From assembly GCA_964019135.1 (NCBI GenBank), contig OZ025260.1, positions 22,872,254 to 22,936,253 of the forward strand: DNA of 64,000 nucleotides, in the 5' to 3' direction. The position numbers and the translations under genes were made by a program. Below the pieces are notes generated by a model. It had not been told where the DNA came from. It was given only the letters and a program-made list of their open reading frames with translations, and searched no databases. Shown here piece after piece: positions 1 to 13,200 of this stretch. Source of the DNA: Arenicola marina (taxonomy: Eukaryota > Annelida > Polychaeta > Arenicolidae). Position 1 is the stretch's first letter. Each line of letters starts with the position of its first letter.

Positions 1-60
1 TGCTACTGCTGCTGCGGCTGCTGCTGCGGCTGCTGCGGCCGCTGCTGCTAAAGGTGAATT
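1..60. repeat. CTG/CGG-type trinucleotide run
   Basis: Imperfect GCT/GCG triplets over the first 50 bases. On the minus strand it reads as GCA/GCC/CAG codons just after a cctttag acceptor-like sequence, so it might be the edge of an exon of a neighbouring gene, but nothing else supports that. Confidence 0.4.
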
Positions 61-179
61 CGATTTGCCAGCGAGGCAAAGGTAAAAACTTGTCATCACG
101 CGTCGCGTCATATGTAGCGAACGAATCGAACATATCACTGGAGCGTATTCACAAGAAGACCCGGGCCACGAGGTAGTCA

Positions 180-930
180 TGGGATTGAATCGTTGAACAG
201 GTGGGGGGGGTCGGGGGGTGGGGGGCGCACACGGCGGTGGTAAAGGGTGGGGAGGGGAGGGGGGCGGTCTTGGCAGCGTCAGTATACCTATGTTTTTACT
301 TCGATCGGAAGCCTGTTGACAAGGCGCTCTCGCCGTGGGGCGCCACCGGCGGCAACTACCACATCACGTGACAGGCCGCCATCTTGGTTCCGCTTCCGGT
401 CTCTTCTGGGGGAATAAAGCTTTTGTCATGTCCTGTTGAGTTCGGTTGGTGTATGGATGTGTGGGGGTAGGGGGGGGGGGTGTTATGGGGGGGGGGGCAT
501 TATTGGTAACAGACATGACGCCATGGTGATCAAGGAAGCAGTGACCGATATCGGCAACAGACTGACGTGTGCAAAGGTGAACAAGGGGGCAGTGGCTAGG
601 GGCAGATGGTTGTCAGAGGGGACAGAGGTGAGTGGAAGGGGGTTGGGGTGCGGGGGTAGGTCCATATGAGTGTCGGGTTAGGGGTGGGGGTGCGGGTAGG
701 ATTGTGGGGGAAGGTGCATATGAGGGTGGAAGGTTGGGGGTGGGGGACTGGGGGAGGCGTATATGAGGGTGGGGGCGGGTGCGCTGGGGGAGGCTCATAT
801 AGGGTGGGGGTGCGCGGGGTGCATATGAGGGAGGGGATTGGGGGCTGGGGGAGGTGCATATCACGGACTGATGTGAGCCATAGGCCCCAGTGTACGTGGT
901 GGGGGGGGGGGGGTGCAATTACGAGTGACA
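180..930. repeat. G-rich low-complexity and degenerate repeat
   Basis: Long G runs at 200-262 and 464-498, then a degenerate repeat of about 45 bp between 650 and 865 containing gtgcatatgagggtggg-like units. Open frames here are low-complexity artefacts. Confidence 0.6.
355..410 (-). promoter_or_regulatory. promoter-like module: ETS, YY1 and E-box sites
   Basis: On the minus strand, in order: CCGGAAGCGGAA (ETS), AAGATGGCGGCC (YY1 type, commonly just downstream of housekeeping TSSs), then GTCACGTGAT (E-box). The order fits a TATA-less start site firing leftwards out of the window. Inference from motif order only. Confidence 0.45.
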
Positions 931-1101
931 TGGGATGGGAAAGGTGGCTTAAGTTAAAGACTAAAGAACGATGAATAAGAATAACACGTTTTATTATTGC
1001 AGTTTCTGCGGATAATTTTATCAGTCAGCTAACCCACGCAATAACCGGTTCAGCACGCACGCGGTGCCCCCCCCCCCCCCCCTTAATGGTGAGCCCACTT
1101 C

Positions 1102-1312
1102 CAGGGGCGGATCTATGAATTTGCCAAGGGGGGGGGGGGGTTGCTCTCTGAAAACTTCCGACCGGGGGTGTGGAGTGTGCTCTCTGAAAAACTTGCGACT
1201 GGGGGGGGGGGGGGCAGATGCTCCGAAAAGCCGACTTTAACAGTGTATGTTCAGGTTCCCAAGGGGGGGGGGGGTTGCAACCCCCGTTACCACCCCACTA
1301 GATCCGCCCCTG
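1102..1312. mobile_element. hAT-like MITE, 211 bp
   Basis: The ends are inverted copies: CAGGGGCGGATCTA at the left, TAGATCCGCCCCTG at the right. The flanking 8-mers cccacttc and ggcacttc match at 6 of 8 bases, the expected hAT target-duplication length. The interior is mostly G runs, with no coding capacity. Confidence 0.65.
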
Positions 1313-1612
1313 GGCACTTCCCCCAGTCCCCTCTTTTTTCCTGTTTTTCAGTAAAATCAGCCAACACGCCCTGCGACCCAAAAAATTCTTACGAATAACA
1401 ATTGCAGCATCAAACTAAAAGAAATCCTCAAACTGCCCTCCCTCCCCCCGCCCCCTCAACTCACTCACCCGTCACCTACCATACCGGGCTGGGATCAATT
1501 TCCCACCGAAGGGACCCGACGCGCTGAAAAACACAGTTGAATGTCGTCTGAAGGTCAACTGTAATCCATATATTAAGGCACGTGAACGACAGGCGTGCAC
1601 CGGGTTATTATG

Positions 1613-1802
1613 GAATGGAATGTTGCTGTTTTAGGCCACTTTTGTGCACATACAGGCTAAATTGGGCCAAGGAACCTCCCGAGACGATGAAGGATGAAGG
1701 AATGAAACATGCCCCAGATTAGGTGCCCGAGCCCGGATTCGAACCCAGGACCTATTGATCTGCGGTCTAGTGCGCTAACCACTACACCAGGGAGGCCCCC
1801 CG
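1613..1802 (-). mobile_element. tRNA-derived SINE, family A, with target duplication
   Basis: On the minus strand it starts with a tRNA-like head: box A in TGGTGTAGTGGTTAGCGC and box B GGTTCGAATCC about 1757-1730. A body follows, with gttccttggcccaatttag. An 11-bp direct repeat gggttattatg flanks it at 1602-1612 and 1803-1813. Confidence 0.75.
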
Positions 1803-2029
1803 GGGTTATTATGAGTCCTCTCGTTAAATCACACCTGGGGGGCGCGCCAAGACGGTAATATGGCCTACATACTTTGTAGACATGACTTTCAAGATTAGTG
1901 TCGACTGGAACTTTCTAAAGTTATTGTGTCAAAGCACATTGTTCGCTATTATTTACAGTCTGAAAAGAGTTTTGCGTGGAAAGAAACATGCAATAGAAAT
2001 CTATGTGCTTTCAACACGGGTTGAGTCCC

Positions 2030-5000
2030 GGGGCTGAGTGAATGATATGGATGACGCCATCAACAGGGGGCCGAGTGAATGGTATGGATGACGCCATCAA
2101 CAGGGGGCCGAGTGAATGGTATGGATGACTCCATCAACAGGGGGGTGAGTGAATGGTATAGATGACTCCATCAACAGGGGGCCGAGTGAATGGTATGGGT
2201 AACTCCATCAACAGGGGGCCGAGTGAATGGTATGGATGGCTCCATCAACAGGGGCCCGAGTGAATGGTATGGATGACTCCATCAACAGGGGGCCGAGTGA
2301 ATGGTATGGGTAACTCCATCAACAGGGGGCCGAGTGAATGGTATGGATGGCTCCATCAACAGGGGCCCGAGTGAATGGTATGGATGACTCCATCAATAGG
2401 GGGCCGAGTGAATGGTATGGATGACGCCATCAACAGGGGGCCGAGTGAATGGTATGGATGACTCCATCAACAGGAGGCCGAGTGAATAGTATGGATGACG
2501 CCATCAACAGGGGGATGAGTGAATGGCATGGATGACTCCATCAACAGGGGGATGAGTGACTGGTATAGATGACTCCATCAACAGGGAGCCGAGTGAATGG
2601 TATGGATGACGCCATCAACAGGGAGCCGAGTGAATGATATGGATGACTCCATCAACAGGGGGGTGAGTGAATGGTATAGATGACTCCATCAACAGGGAGC
2701 CGAGTGAATGGTATGGATGACTCCATCAACAGGGGGATGAGTGAATGGCATGGATGACTTCATCAACAGGGGACCGAGTGAATGGTATGGATGACGCCAT
2801 CAACAGGGGGATGAGTGACTGGTATGGATGACTTCATCAACAGGGGGTCGAGTGACTGGTATGGATGACTCCATCAACAGGGGGCCGAGTGAATAGTATG
2901 GATGACTTCATCAACAGGGGGTCGCGTGAATGGTATGGATGACTCCATCAACAGGGGGATGAGTGAATGGTATGGATGACTCCATCAACAGGGGGTCGAG
3001 TGAATGGTATGGATGACTCCATCAACAGGGGACCGAGTGAATGGTATGGATGACTCCATCAACAGGGGGCCGAGTGAATGGTATGGATGACTCCATCAAC
3101 AGGGGACCGAGTGAATGGTATGGATGACGCCATCAACAGGGGGATGAGTGACTGGTATGGATGACTCCATCAACAGGGGGTCGAGTGAATGGTATGGATG
3201 ACTCCATCAACAGGGGACCGAGTGAATGGTATGGATGACTCCATCAACAGGGGGCCGAGTGAATGGTATGGATGACTCCATCAACAGGGGACCGAGTGAA
3301 TGGTATGGATGACTCCATCAACAGGGGGCCGAGTGAATGGTATAGATGACTCCATCAACAGGGAGCCGAGTGAATGGTATGGATGACTCCATCAACAGGG
3401 GGATGAGTGAATGGCATGGATGACTTCATCAACAGGGGACCGAGTGAATGGTATGGATGACGCCATCAACAGGGGGATGAGTGACTGGTATGGATGACTT
3501 CATCAACAGGGGGTCGAGTGACTGGTATGGATGACTCCATCAACAGGGGGCCGAGTGAATAGTATGGATGACTCCATCAACAGGGGGTCGAGTGAATGGT
3601 ATGGATGACTCCATCAACAGGGGAATGAGTGAATGGTATGGATGACTCCATCAACAGGGGGCCGAGTGAATGGTATGGATGACTCCATCAACAGGGGACC
3701 GAGTGAATGGTATGGATGACTCCATCAACAGGGGGCCGAGTGAATGATATAGATGACTCCATCAACAGGGAGCCGAGTGAATGGTATGGATGACTCCATC
3801 AACAGGGGGATGAGTGAATGGCATGGATGACTTCATCAACAGGGGACCGAGTGAATGGTATGGATGACGCCATCAACAGGGGGATGAGTGACTGGTATGG
3901 ATGACTTCATCAACAGGGGGTCGAGTGACTGGTATGGATGACTCCATCAACAGGGGGCCGAGTGAATAGTATGGATGACTTCATCAACAGGGGGTCGAGT
4001 GAATGGTATGGATGACTCCATCAACAGGGGGTCGAGTGAATGGTATGGATGACGCCATCAACAGGGGGGTGAGTGAATGGTATAGATGACTCCATCAACA
4101 GGGGGCCGAGTGAATGGTATGGGTAACTCCATCCACAGGGGGCCGAGTGAATGGTATGGATGGCTCCATCAACAGGGGCACGAGTGAATGGTATGGATGA
4201 CTCCATCAACAGGGGGCCGAGTGAATGGTATGGATGACGCCATCAACAGGGGGCCGAGTGAATGGTATGGATGACTCCATCAACAGGGGGCCGAGTGAAT
4301 GGTATGGATGACTCCATCAACAGGGGGATGAGTGAATGGCATGGATGACTCCATCAACAGGGGGATGAGTGACTGGTATAGATGACTCCATCAACAGGGA
4401 GCCGAGTGAATGGTATGGATGACGCCATCAACAGGGGGATGAGTGAATGGCATGGATGACTTCATCAACAGGGGACCGAGTGAATGGTATGGATGACGCC
4501 ATCAACAGGGGGATGAGTGACTGGTATGGATGACTTCATCAACAGGGGGTCGAGTGACTGGTATAGATGACTCCATCAACAGGGGGCCGAGTGAATAGTA
4601 TGGATGACTTCATCAACAGGGGACCGAGTGAATGGTATGGATGACTCCATCAACAGGGGGCCGAGTGAATGGTATGGATGACTCCATCAACAGGGGGATG
4701 AGTGAATGGTATGGATGACTCCATCAACAGGGGGTCGAGTGAATGGTATGGATGACTCTATCAACAGGGGACCGAGTGAATGGTATGGATGACTCCATCA
4801 ACAGGGGGCCGAGTGAATGGTATGGATGACTCCATCAACAGGGGGTCGAGTGAATGGCATGGATGACGCCATCAACAGGGGGGTGAGTGACTGGTATGGA
4901 TGACGCCATCAACAGGGGGCCGAGTGAATGGTATGGATGACGCCATCAACAGGGGGATGAGTGAATGGTATGGATGACTCCATCAACAGGGGGCCGAGTG

Positions 5001-5512
5001 AATGGTATGAATGACGCCATCAACAGGGGGATGAGTGAATGGTATGGATGACTCCATCGACAGGGGGCCTAGTAAATGGTATGGATGACTCCATCAACAG
5101 GGGGTCGAGTGACTGGTATGGATGACTCCATCAACAGGGGGCCGAGTGAATGGTATGGATGACTCCATCAACAGGGGGTCGAGTGAATGGTATGGATGAC
5201 TCCATCAACAGGGGGATGAGTGAATGGAATGGATGACGCCATCAACAGGGGGCCGAGTGAATGGTATGGAGGACTCCATCAACAGGGGGCCGAGTGAATG
5301 GTATGGATGACGCCATCAACAGGGGGCCGAGTGAATGGTATGGATGACTCCATCAAAAGGGGGCCGAGTGAATGGTATGGATGACTCTATCAACAGGGGG
5401 CCGAGTGACTGGTATGGAGGACTCCATCAACAGGGGGCCGAGTGAATGGTATGGATGACTCCATCAACAGGGGGCCGAGTGACTGGTATGGATGACTCCA
5501 TCCACAGCCCCC
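2030..5512. repeat. 37-bp minisatellite, about 94 copies
   Basis: Unit core ATGACTCCATCAACAGGGGG followed by ccgagtgaatggtatgg. Variants alternate (ACTCC/ACGCC/ACTTC; GGCCGAG/GGTCGAG/GGATGAG). Blocks of several variant units recur near 2750, 3415, 3825 and 4450, so the array also has higher-order structure. Non-coding; 3' flank of the gene. Confidence 0.95.
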
Positions 5513-6307
5513 CCCCCCCGCCCCGCCCTCGAGTGAATGGCAAGAATGACGCGATCAACAGCGAGTGAAAAAAACGACACTGAAACGTCGTAATAAATCG
5601 ACATTCGACATTGAGAATTTTGAAAATAGACGATGGGCACTGTTGAGACTTTGGTTCAAGCCGGTAGACACACTTGGGCCTGACAATGATATATCTGGTA
5701 TAATATGTTAAAAAATGTGACATCTGTTTTCCGCGCAGAATACGAACCAAAATACCCAATTTATCTGAAAGCTAGTCGACCTGCGTGGGTGGCGGGTTGG
5801 GGCCACAAGCTGGGGAGAGAGACAGTGGTCTGTCCGACGGTACCTCCTACAAGTTTGATCAGATCCAGCTAAACGGAAATTAGGGACCAAGAACCTCAAT
5901 AAATTACGCTATGTACCAACGAATTACGCCACAAAAGAATATATGCTATAAACATTTTATTTCATTTCGCAGCTGGGTAATACACAGAAGTAGAAACTCC
6001 TGTCATATTTATAACGCACAATTTGACCATTGCATTAAAAGCCGAGCGAAATACGAGGAAAGTTTATGAAACCGATTTCCCCTTCACTAAAATACGTATA
6101 CGCGTTCTGTTTATCATACGAATTCGGAATTGATGCATAACAAATAACCATCCAGAGGTTCTTCTCGCCTCTCGACGAAGCAGCGTACATTGACTAGCGC
6201 GAATTCACCATTGGGAATAGACGTCAATTAAAACAACAGTAAATAGTTTTTAGGATGTCGTGACCTACTTAAAAGCTATACCAAGTGCACAGATTACATA
6301 AGAATAA

Positions 6308-6750
6308 GATATTAGAACGTTTTACATGACGTCACAAAAGTACATGATATCAGAACGTTTTACATGACGTCACAAATGTACATATCAGAATGTCTTACAT
6401 GACGTCACGAAAGTATATGATATCCGAACGTTTACATGATGTCACATGTTAATACAAGATCAGTATGTTTACAATGACCTCACAAAAGTAAAAGATATCA
6501 GAATGTTTACATGCCGTGACATAGATATAAGATATTAGAATGTTTACCTGACGCCATATGCGTATCAGATATCAGAACGTTTACATGACGTTGAAGTACA
6601 TAAGGATATGATATCAGTACATATAAATGACGGCAAATTAGCCAATAACATCAGAAGTTTAGATGACAAGCATGTGACATAAAGATGCTCTGAAGTCACG
6701 TCAGTACAATGCACTTATACACGTGACGTCACGTTATAACTACAATAGCG
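6308..6750. repeat. degenerate 37-38-bp repeat with CRE palindromes
   Basis: About nine diverged units with core gaacgttttacatgacgtca. TGACGTCA is intact in four, including 6327-6334, and decayed in the others (gacgcca, gatgtca, gccgtga). Confidence 0.75.
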
Positions 6751-8698
6751 ACAGTAGAAATGACGTCCTACAAATCAATGAAATAGGTAACGTTAAAGAG
6801 TTACGGATGACCCAAAAATACATTTCGTGAACTTATTACCTTAGAGCAGAAGAGCAAGCAGACACTTGATTGAATGAAATTTATTGTTATCATGATTTAT
6901 CCTTTTCTACCACAAGATATCTATTTGCTATCTACATGATACATATACGAACTGTTTGGTGAATGAACGCAGTCGTAAAAGATGTAAAACAACGCATATA
7001 AAACAATATTAAAACCGTTAAAACTGTGCTTCAATGCTCATAGATATGCAGAAAGGAATAACCAAGTAATGATGCCAAATACATTACGAAAGAGTAAGCA
7101 CGAAATAACAAACTAAATGGCAATTTCGGCACTTATGTTACAATCAACAGCTCAGCGATAAACGGACAAAATATACAATGTTCGACGATGTCTAGTCCCA
7201 GAGAAATCAAGAATCGTAAACCTACTACCCACGCTTACACATTGAAAGGAAATGTCATGTTATTATGAAGCAGTTATAACCTAAAATTTGGGTATATTCT
7301 ACGGTCTAAATGGTGAATGCGCATTGCCAAAGGACGATCACAAAACGCGGTTAACACTTGACGACTTGTCACATTCGTCACAGCCCGATACGCATCCCCT
7401 CCCCCACCTCCGTCTCTAAAAGAATCCACTCCCCACACCCCGTCGTTAAAAGCATCCCCTCCCCCTCCCCTGTCTCTACAAGCTTCACCAATTTAAATCT
7501 GAAATCAGTTTTAAACTCGTCATCTTCAATATGTTAACCATGACCGCGCTGGCTTGAGAATAGAAACAGTAGCATCTTCAAACGTTAGAATATGGACACA
7601 TGCACCAGACAACAGAGATCACGTGATACCACACGTATACAATACACCACGAGGTCAAAGCATTGGAATTAACATTAGTGTCCCTTCGCCCGAGGAAGGA
7701 ATATCCGTAGGTATATATAACGTGTGACAGGCCCCACTGTTCCCCAACCACCGCCGTTTGCATTGCTTCAGACCTACTACTTGCAGGCACATTGTATTCC
7801 TACGCTGGTATCGTTTTGTTTTTATGTACATATCCGTCCCTACGCCACATCCTAGAGTTGGCGACAAATATTGACGCTATATATGAAATCTCGTACACAC
7901 CGATACCTTCAACTTGAAGCCAACACGGATATTTAGAGAAAAAGGAAGTCATTCGGTAGCACGTTGCAAGTCACTCCAAGAGTATTGAAGAGGCATTGGT
8001 TAATGATGGTTATATACCCACAGAAATCGCAATTAAGCACTTTGATTTGATTCTTCGCAAAAGGCAAGAAAAATAATTAAACAGCTACCTTATCTTCTTC
8101 ATCTACGATGAAACAACTAAATAATGGAAGAAATTTGACCACAACATACACGTGTATTCGTTCAAGTCATTAATCTCGTCCTCTGCAGATCAGTACTTGA
8201 TGAAGTCGGGAACAAGGTTTCGGGCTTCAAAGCAAGTTACACATAGACCGCTACGGGGCTCCAACGAAAGCAGGGTCACGGGTTACAACACCTTCGCGCC
8301 CTCTATGTATGTACAGGCTGATAGTATACAGCGGGCAATCACTATTTACACGCGGATCGGAAAGGAAAACTTTAAGCTGCTGAGATACAGGATGAACACC
8401 GGATACATATAGGTGAACCGAACACCGTTCTCTCGAACCGTCGCCAGTCTGCTTTCTTTTCGGTTTTTAGTACTAGATAATGATTGTATCCTTTCAATAA
8501 TGCTACTGACAACAGGGCACGCAGAGCTCACTTCAAGTACTCACGCACCGTGTACAGAACGAGTTGACACTTACTATGGCGCACCTTTCACTCATCCGTA
8601 CAGTGGTGAGAATAACGCAAGCGGTATGTATCCGTGTTGTCGGCGACAGTGATGAGTACGTTCATTCATGACAGTTTCGTCTCGTGTACTTGATATAC

Positions 8699-9040
8699 AA
8701 ATGCGACCATAAACCAGGACTAGGGTGGGTCAATAGTGTAGGCTCCAGGAGGGATAAATTGTTAATTAATCATATATAATAGTCCGAAACAGCAAATTAT
8801 CTTCAGATAGGATTCGATGAATACTTCTTGCCAATATATTTTATCTTTTTCTTCAAACTGTTGGCGAAATATAAATGTGACCATAAAGTAGGACCATTGT
8901 GGCTCAATGGCATAGGCTACAGTAAGGATATACGTCACATGATCATATATAATATTTCGAAACAGTGAATTATTTTCAGATGGGATTCGATAAATACTTT
9001 ATTCCAATTTATTTTATCTTTATCTTCAAACTGTTTCGGC
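8699..9040. repeat. 174-bp two-copy direct duplication
   Basis: aaatgcgaccataaa at 8699 recurs as aaatgtgaccataaa at 8873, and the two 170-bp blocks align to the end (cttcaaactgtt). Divergence suggests an old duplication. Confidence 0.8.
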
Positions 9041-9323
9041 TTTCTGTTTCCCGACTATGGTCCACATTAGAATACTACCCATGCAATCCTCGCCACCCCC
9101 CACCCACCCACCAGGCAGGCGGGCAACCTCTCCACATGGCAGGGAGAATCTACTTCGCAACCGGGTCCATCTACCTTCTGCCGTTCATCCCCCATCATCG
9201 CTGATGTTCTAAGCGTTCGGAAGCCATGCGTACATCAAACAGACACATTGTTCGCCGTTTTGTTGCTAGATATACATATAGGCCCTACATCAATCGTCTG
9301 GGCTCAGGATGGTTGAGGGGAGG

Positions 9324-9329
9324 TTTATT
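9324..9329 (-). terminator. candidate polyadenylation signal AATAAA for isoform B
   Basis: Canonical AATAAA on the minus strand, about 530 nt after the exon 15b stop. No clear GU-rich element follows, so this is only the nearest plausible signal. Confidence 0.35.
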
Positions 9330-9588
9330 CCTGGCGCTCCCAGCTTGCATATATAGCGAATAGACATAAACCTGTCAGCGTCCACGTCCCAAGCACAGTG
9401 TAAAGCGAGGATACACGCCAGCTAAGAGAAACTTGTAAGTCGCGAGAACGAACGCCGTCGGATTTCATACTGCCATAATATCTTCCATCGTTGTCCGCCC
9501 CACGCCCTTGATCGCAAAGCGCTTCCCGTGACGACGTCACGAGGTGGGACACCGAAGGGCGATCACTGACGCCACACAAGGGTGGTGA

Positions 9589-9800
9589 TGACGTCACACA
9601 AGGGTGGTGATGACGTCACACAAGGGTGGTGATGACGTCACGCAGTGGTAACGGTGACATTACGTTTTGGCGATGATGACGTCACGCTTGAGATCATGAT
9701 GACGTTACGCTGGGGATCAGGATGACGTCACGCTTGAGATCATGATGACATCACGCTTGGGATCATGATGACGTCACGCTGGAGATCATGATGACGTCGC
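9589..9800. repeat. CRE (TGACGTCA) tandem array
   Basis: Two related short repeats, one of 22 bp (caagggtggtgatgacgtca) and one of about 23 bp (gatcatgatgacgtcacgct). Six perfect TGACGTCA palindromes at 9589, 9611, 9633, 9677, 9723 and 9769, plus near matches. Lies just past the exon 15b stop. Confidence 0.85.
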
Positions 9801-9860
9801 GGAGCGGTTGGATTTGAACGGTGCGTTTGAGATGTTACCGTGGATTTCTGGATGGCGCGA

Positions 9861-9938
9861 CTAGCTTTTCATCTTTCGTCCTTTGCCGATGTTGCCGAGC
9901 ACGCTCTGCACGCCTTGCTTGATGCTGGCCCCCAGGCC
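9861..9938 (-). CDS. apbb: apbb terminal exon 15b (alternative C-terminus B)
   Basis: 78 nt including TAG, acceptor gtgcttgtcgttgcag|GGC, phase 0. Encodes GLGASIKQGVQSVLGNIGKG then RKMKS. It is clearly related to exon 15a (shared GL, K, GVQ, V, I spacing) and to the vertebrate tail GVQSLWGSLKPKR. Splicing exon 14 here instead of to 15a gives 872 residues. A minus-strand AATAAA at 9324-9329 could end this isoform, placing the CRE repeats at 9589-9800 in its 3' UTR. Confidence 0.85.
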   Translation of the reverse strand, partial: GLGASIKQGVQSVLGNIGKGRKMKS

Positions 9939-10254
9939 CTGCAACGACAAGCACCACGACACACGTCAATTACATTACATAAAGTGGAATCGGTACGTCT
10001 AGAAAGTTCATTTATTCGAAATATAAAAAGGAATATGTCTGACAATACAACTGGATTCGCAACTGGATTCGCACTGGATTCTACACAACGTAGCACAAGG
10101 TGGTGGAATATCTGCAGTCGACGCGTTAACACGAAACAACACGGTAGCCGGGATAAAAACAAAACATCATTATTAATACTAATCCTTCAAAGGGATACTT
10201 TATTACACCAATCTGAGTACTCTGGCTGCGGTGACTCGAACAATTCGAACATGA

Positions 10255-13200
10255 CCAAGTACGATGCCATCGTAACTGGCCTGATTTCAGTCGTAACTGG
10301 CCTGATCTCAGTACGATGCCATCGTAACTGGCCTGATCTCATTGCGATGCCATCGTAACTGGCCTGGTCTCATTGCGATGCCATCGTAACTGGTCTGGTC
10401 TCAGTACGATGCCATCGTAACTGGCCTGATCTCATTGCGATGCCATCGTAACTGGCCTGGTCTCAGTACGATGCCATCGTAACAGGCCTGATCTCAGTGC
10501 GATGCCATCGTAACTGGCCTGATCTCATTGCGATGCCATCGTAACTGGCCTGGTCTCAGTACGATGCCATCGTAACTGGCCTGATCTCATTGCGATGCCA
10601 TCGTAACTGGCCTGGTCTCAGTACGATGCCATCGTAACAGGCCTGATCTCAGTGCGATGCCATCGTAACTGGCCTGATCTCATTGCGATGCCATCGTAAC
10701 TGGCCTGATCTCAGTACGATGCCATCGTAACTGGCCTGATCTCAGTACGATGCAATAGTAACTAGCCTGATCTCAGTACGATGCCATCGTAACTGGCCTG
10801 ATCTCAGTACGATGCCATTGTAACTAGTCTGATCTCAGTACGATGCCATTGTAACTGGCCTGATCTCAGTGCGATGCCATCGTAACTGGCCTGATCTCAG
10901 TAAGATGCCATCGTAACTGGCCTGATCTCAGTACGATGCCATTGTAACTAGTCTGATCTCAGTACGATGCCATCGTAACTGGCCTGATCTAAGTACGATG
11001 CCATCGTAACTGGCCTGATCTAAGTACGATGCCATCGTAACTGGCCTGATCTCAGTAAGATGCCATCGTAACTGGCCTGATCTCAGTGCGATGCCATCGT
11101 AACTGGCCTGATCTCAGTAAGATGCCATCGTAACTGGCCTGATCTCAGTACGATGCCATCGTAACAGGCCTGATCTCAGTACGATGCCATCGTAACTGGC
11201 CTGATCTCAGTACGATGCAATAGTAACTGGCCTGAACTCAGTACGATGCAATAGTAACTGGCAGGATCTCAGTACGATGCCATCGTAACTGGCCTGATCT
11301 CAGTACGATGCCATTGTAACTAGTCTGATCTCAGTACGATGCCATCGTAACTGGCCTGATCTCAGTGCGATGCCATCGTAACTGGCCTGATCTCAGTAAG
11401 ATGCCATCGTAACTGGCCTGATCTCAGTACGATGCCATCGTAACTGGCCTGATCTCAGTAAGATGCCATCGTAACTGGCCTGATCTCAGTACGATGCCAT
11501 CGTAACAGGCCTGATCTCAGTACGATGCCATCGTAACTGGCCTGATCTCAGTACGATGCAATAGTAACTGGCAGGATCTCAGTACGATGCCATCGTAACT
11601 GGCCTGATCTCAGTACGATGCCATTGTAACTAGTCTGATCTCAGTACGATGCCATCGTAACTGGCCTGATCTCAGTGCGATGCCATCGTAACTGGCCTGA
11701 TCTCAGTAAGATGCCATCGTAACTGGCCTGATCTCAGTACGATGCCATTGTAACTAGTCTGATCTCAGTACGATGCCATCGTAACTGGCCTGATCTCAGT
11801 GCGATGCCATCGTAACTGGCCTGATCTCAGTAAGATGCCATCGTAACTGGCCTGATCTCAGCACGATGCCATCGTAACTGGCCTGATCTCAGTACGATGC
11901 AATAGTAACTGGCCTGATCTCAGTAAGATGCCATCGTAACTGGCCTGATCTCAGTAAGATGCCATCGTAACTGGCCTGATCTCAGTAGGATGCCATCGTA
12001 ACTGGCCTGATCTCAGTAAGATGCCATCGTAACTGGCAGGATCTCAGTACGATGCCATCGTAACTGGCCTGATCTCAGTAGGATGCCATCGTAACTGGCC
12101 TGATCTCAGTAGGATGCCATCGTAACTGGCCTGATCTCAGTAAGATGCCATCGTAACTGGCCTGATCTCAGTAAGATGCCATCGTAACTGGCCTGATCTC
12201 AGTAGGATGCCATCGTAACTGGCCTGATCTCAGTAAGATGCCATCGTAACTGGCCTGATCTCAGTACGATGCCATCGTAACTGGCCTGATCTCAGTACGA
12301 TGCCATTGTAACTAGTCTGATCTCAGTACGATGCCATCGTAACTGGCCTGATCTCAGTGCGATGCCATCGTAACTGGCCTGATCTCAGTACGATGTCATC
12401 GTAATTGGCCTGATCTCAGTGCGATGCCATCGTAATTGGCCTGATCTCAGTACGATGCCATCGTAACTGGCCTGATCTCAGTACGATGCCATCGTAACTA
12501 GTCTGATCTCAGTACGATGCCATCGTAACTGGCCTGATCTCAGTACGATGTCATCGTAATTGGCCTGATCTCAGTACGATGCCATCGTAACTAGTCTGAT
12601 CTCAGTACGATGCCATCGTAACTGGCCTGATCTCAGTAAGATGCCATCGTAACTGGCCTGATCTCAGTAGGATGCCATCGTAACTGGCCTGATCTCAGTA
12701 AGATGCCATCGTAACTGGCAGGATCTCAGTACGATGCCATCGTAACTGGCCTGATCTCAGTACGATGCCATTGTAACTAGTCTGATCTCAGTACGATGCC
12801 ATCGTAACTGGCCTGATCTCAGTGCGATGCCATCGTAACTGGCCTGATCTCAGTAAGATGCCATCGTAACTGGCCTGATCTCAGCTTGATGCCATCGTAA
12901 CTGGCCTGATCTCAGTACGATGCAATAGTAACTGGCAGGATCTCAGTACGATGCCATCGTAACTGGCCTGATCTCAGTACGATGTCATCGTAATTGGCCT
13001 GATCTCAGTACGATGCCATCGTAACTAGTCTGATCTCAGTACGATGCCATCGTAACTGGCCTGATCTCAGTACGATGTCATCGTAATTGGCCTGATCTCA
13101 GTACGATGCCATCGTAACTGGCCTGATCTCAGTAAGATGCCATCGTAACTGGCCTGATCTCAGTAGGATGCCATCGTAACTGGCCTGATCTCAGTACGAT

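Larger units (their letters stand above)
5516..9320. other. 3' flank without recognisable genes
   Basis: AT-rich sequence. Holds the degenerate CRE repeat (6308-6750), a short C-rich triplication (7380-7480) and a 174-bp direct duplication (8699-9040). No open frame with recognisable protein similarity. Confidence 0.6.

Noticed and set aside
1727..1797. True tRNA gene from box A/box B
   Set aside because: The fold is imperfect, the same head recurs with a shared body and a target duplication surrounds the element, so it is a SINE.
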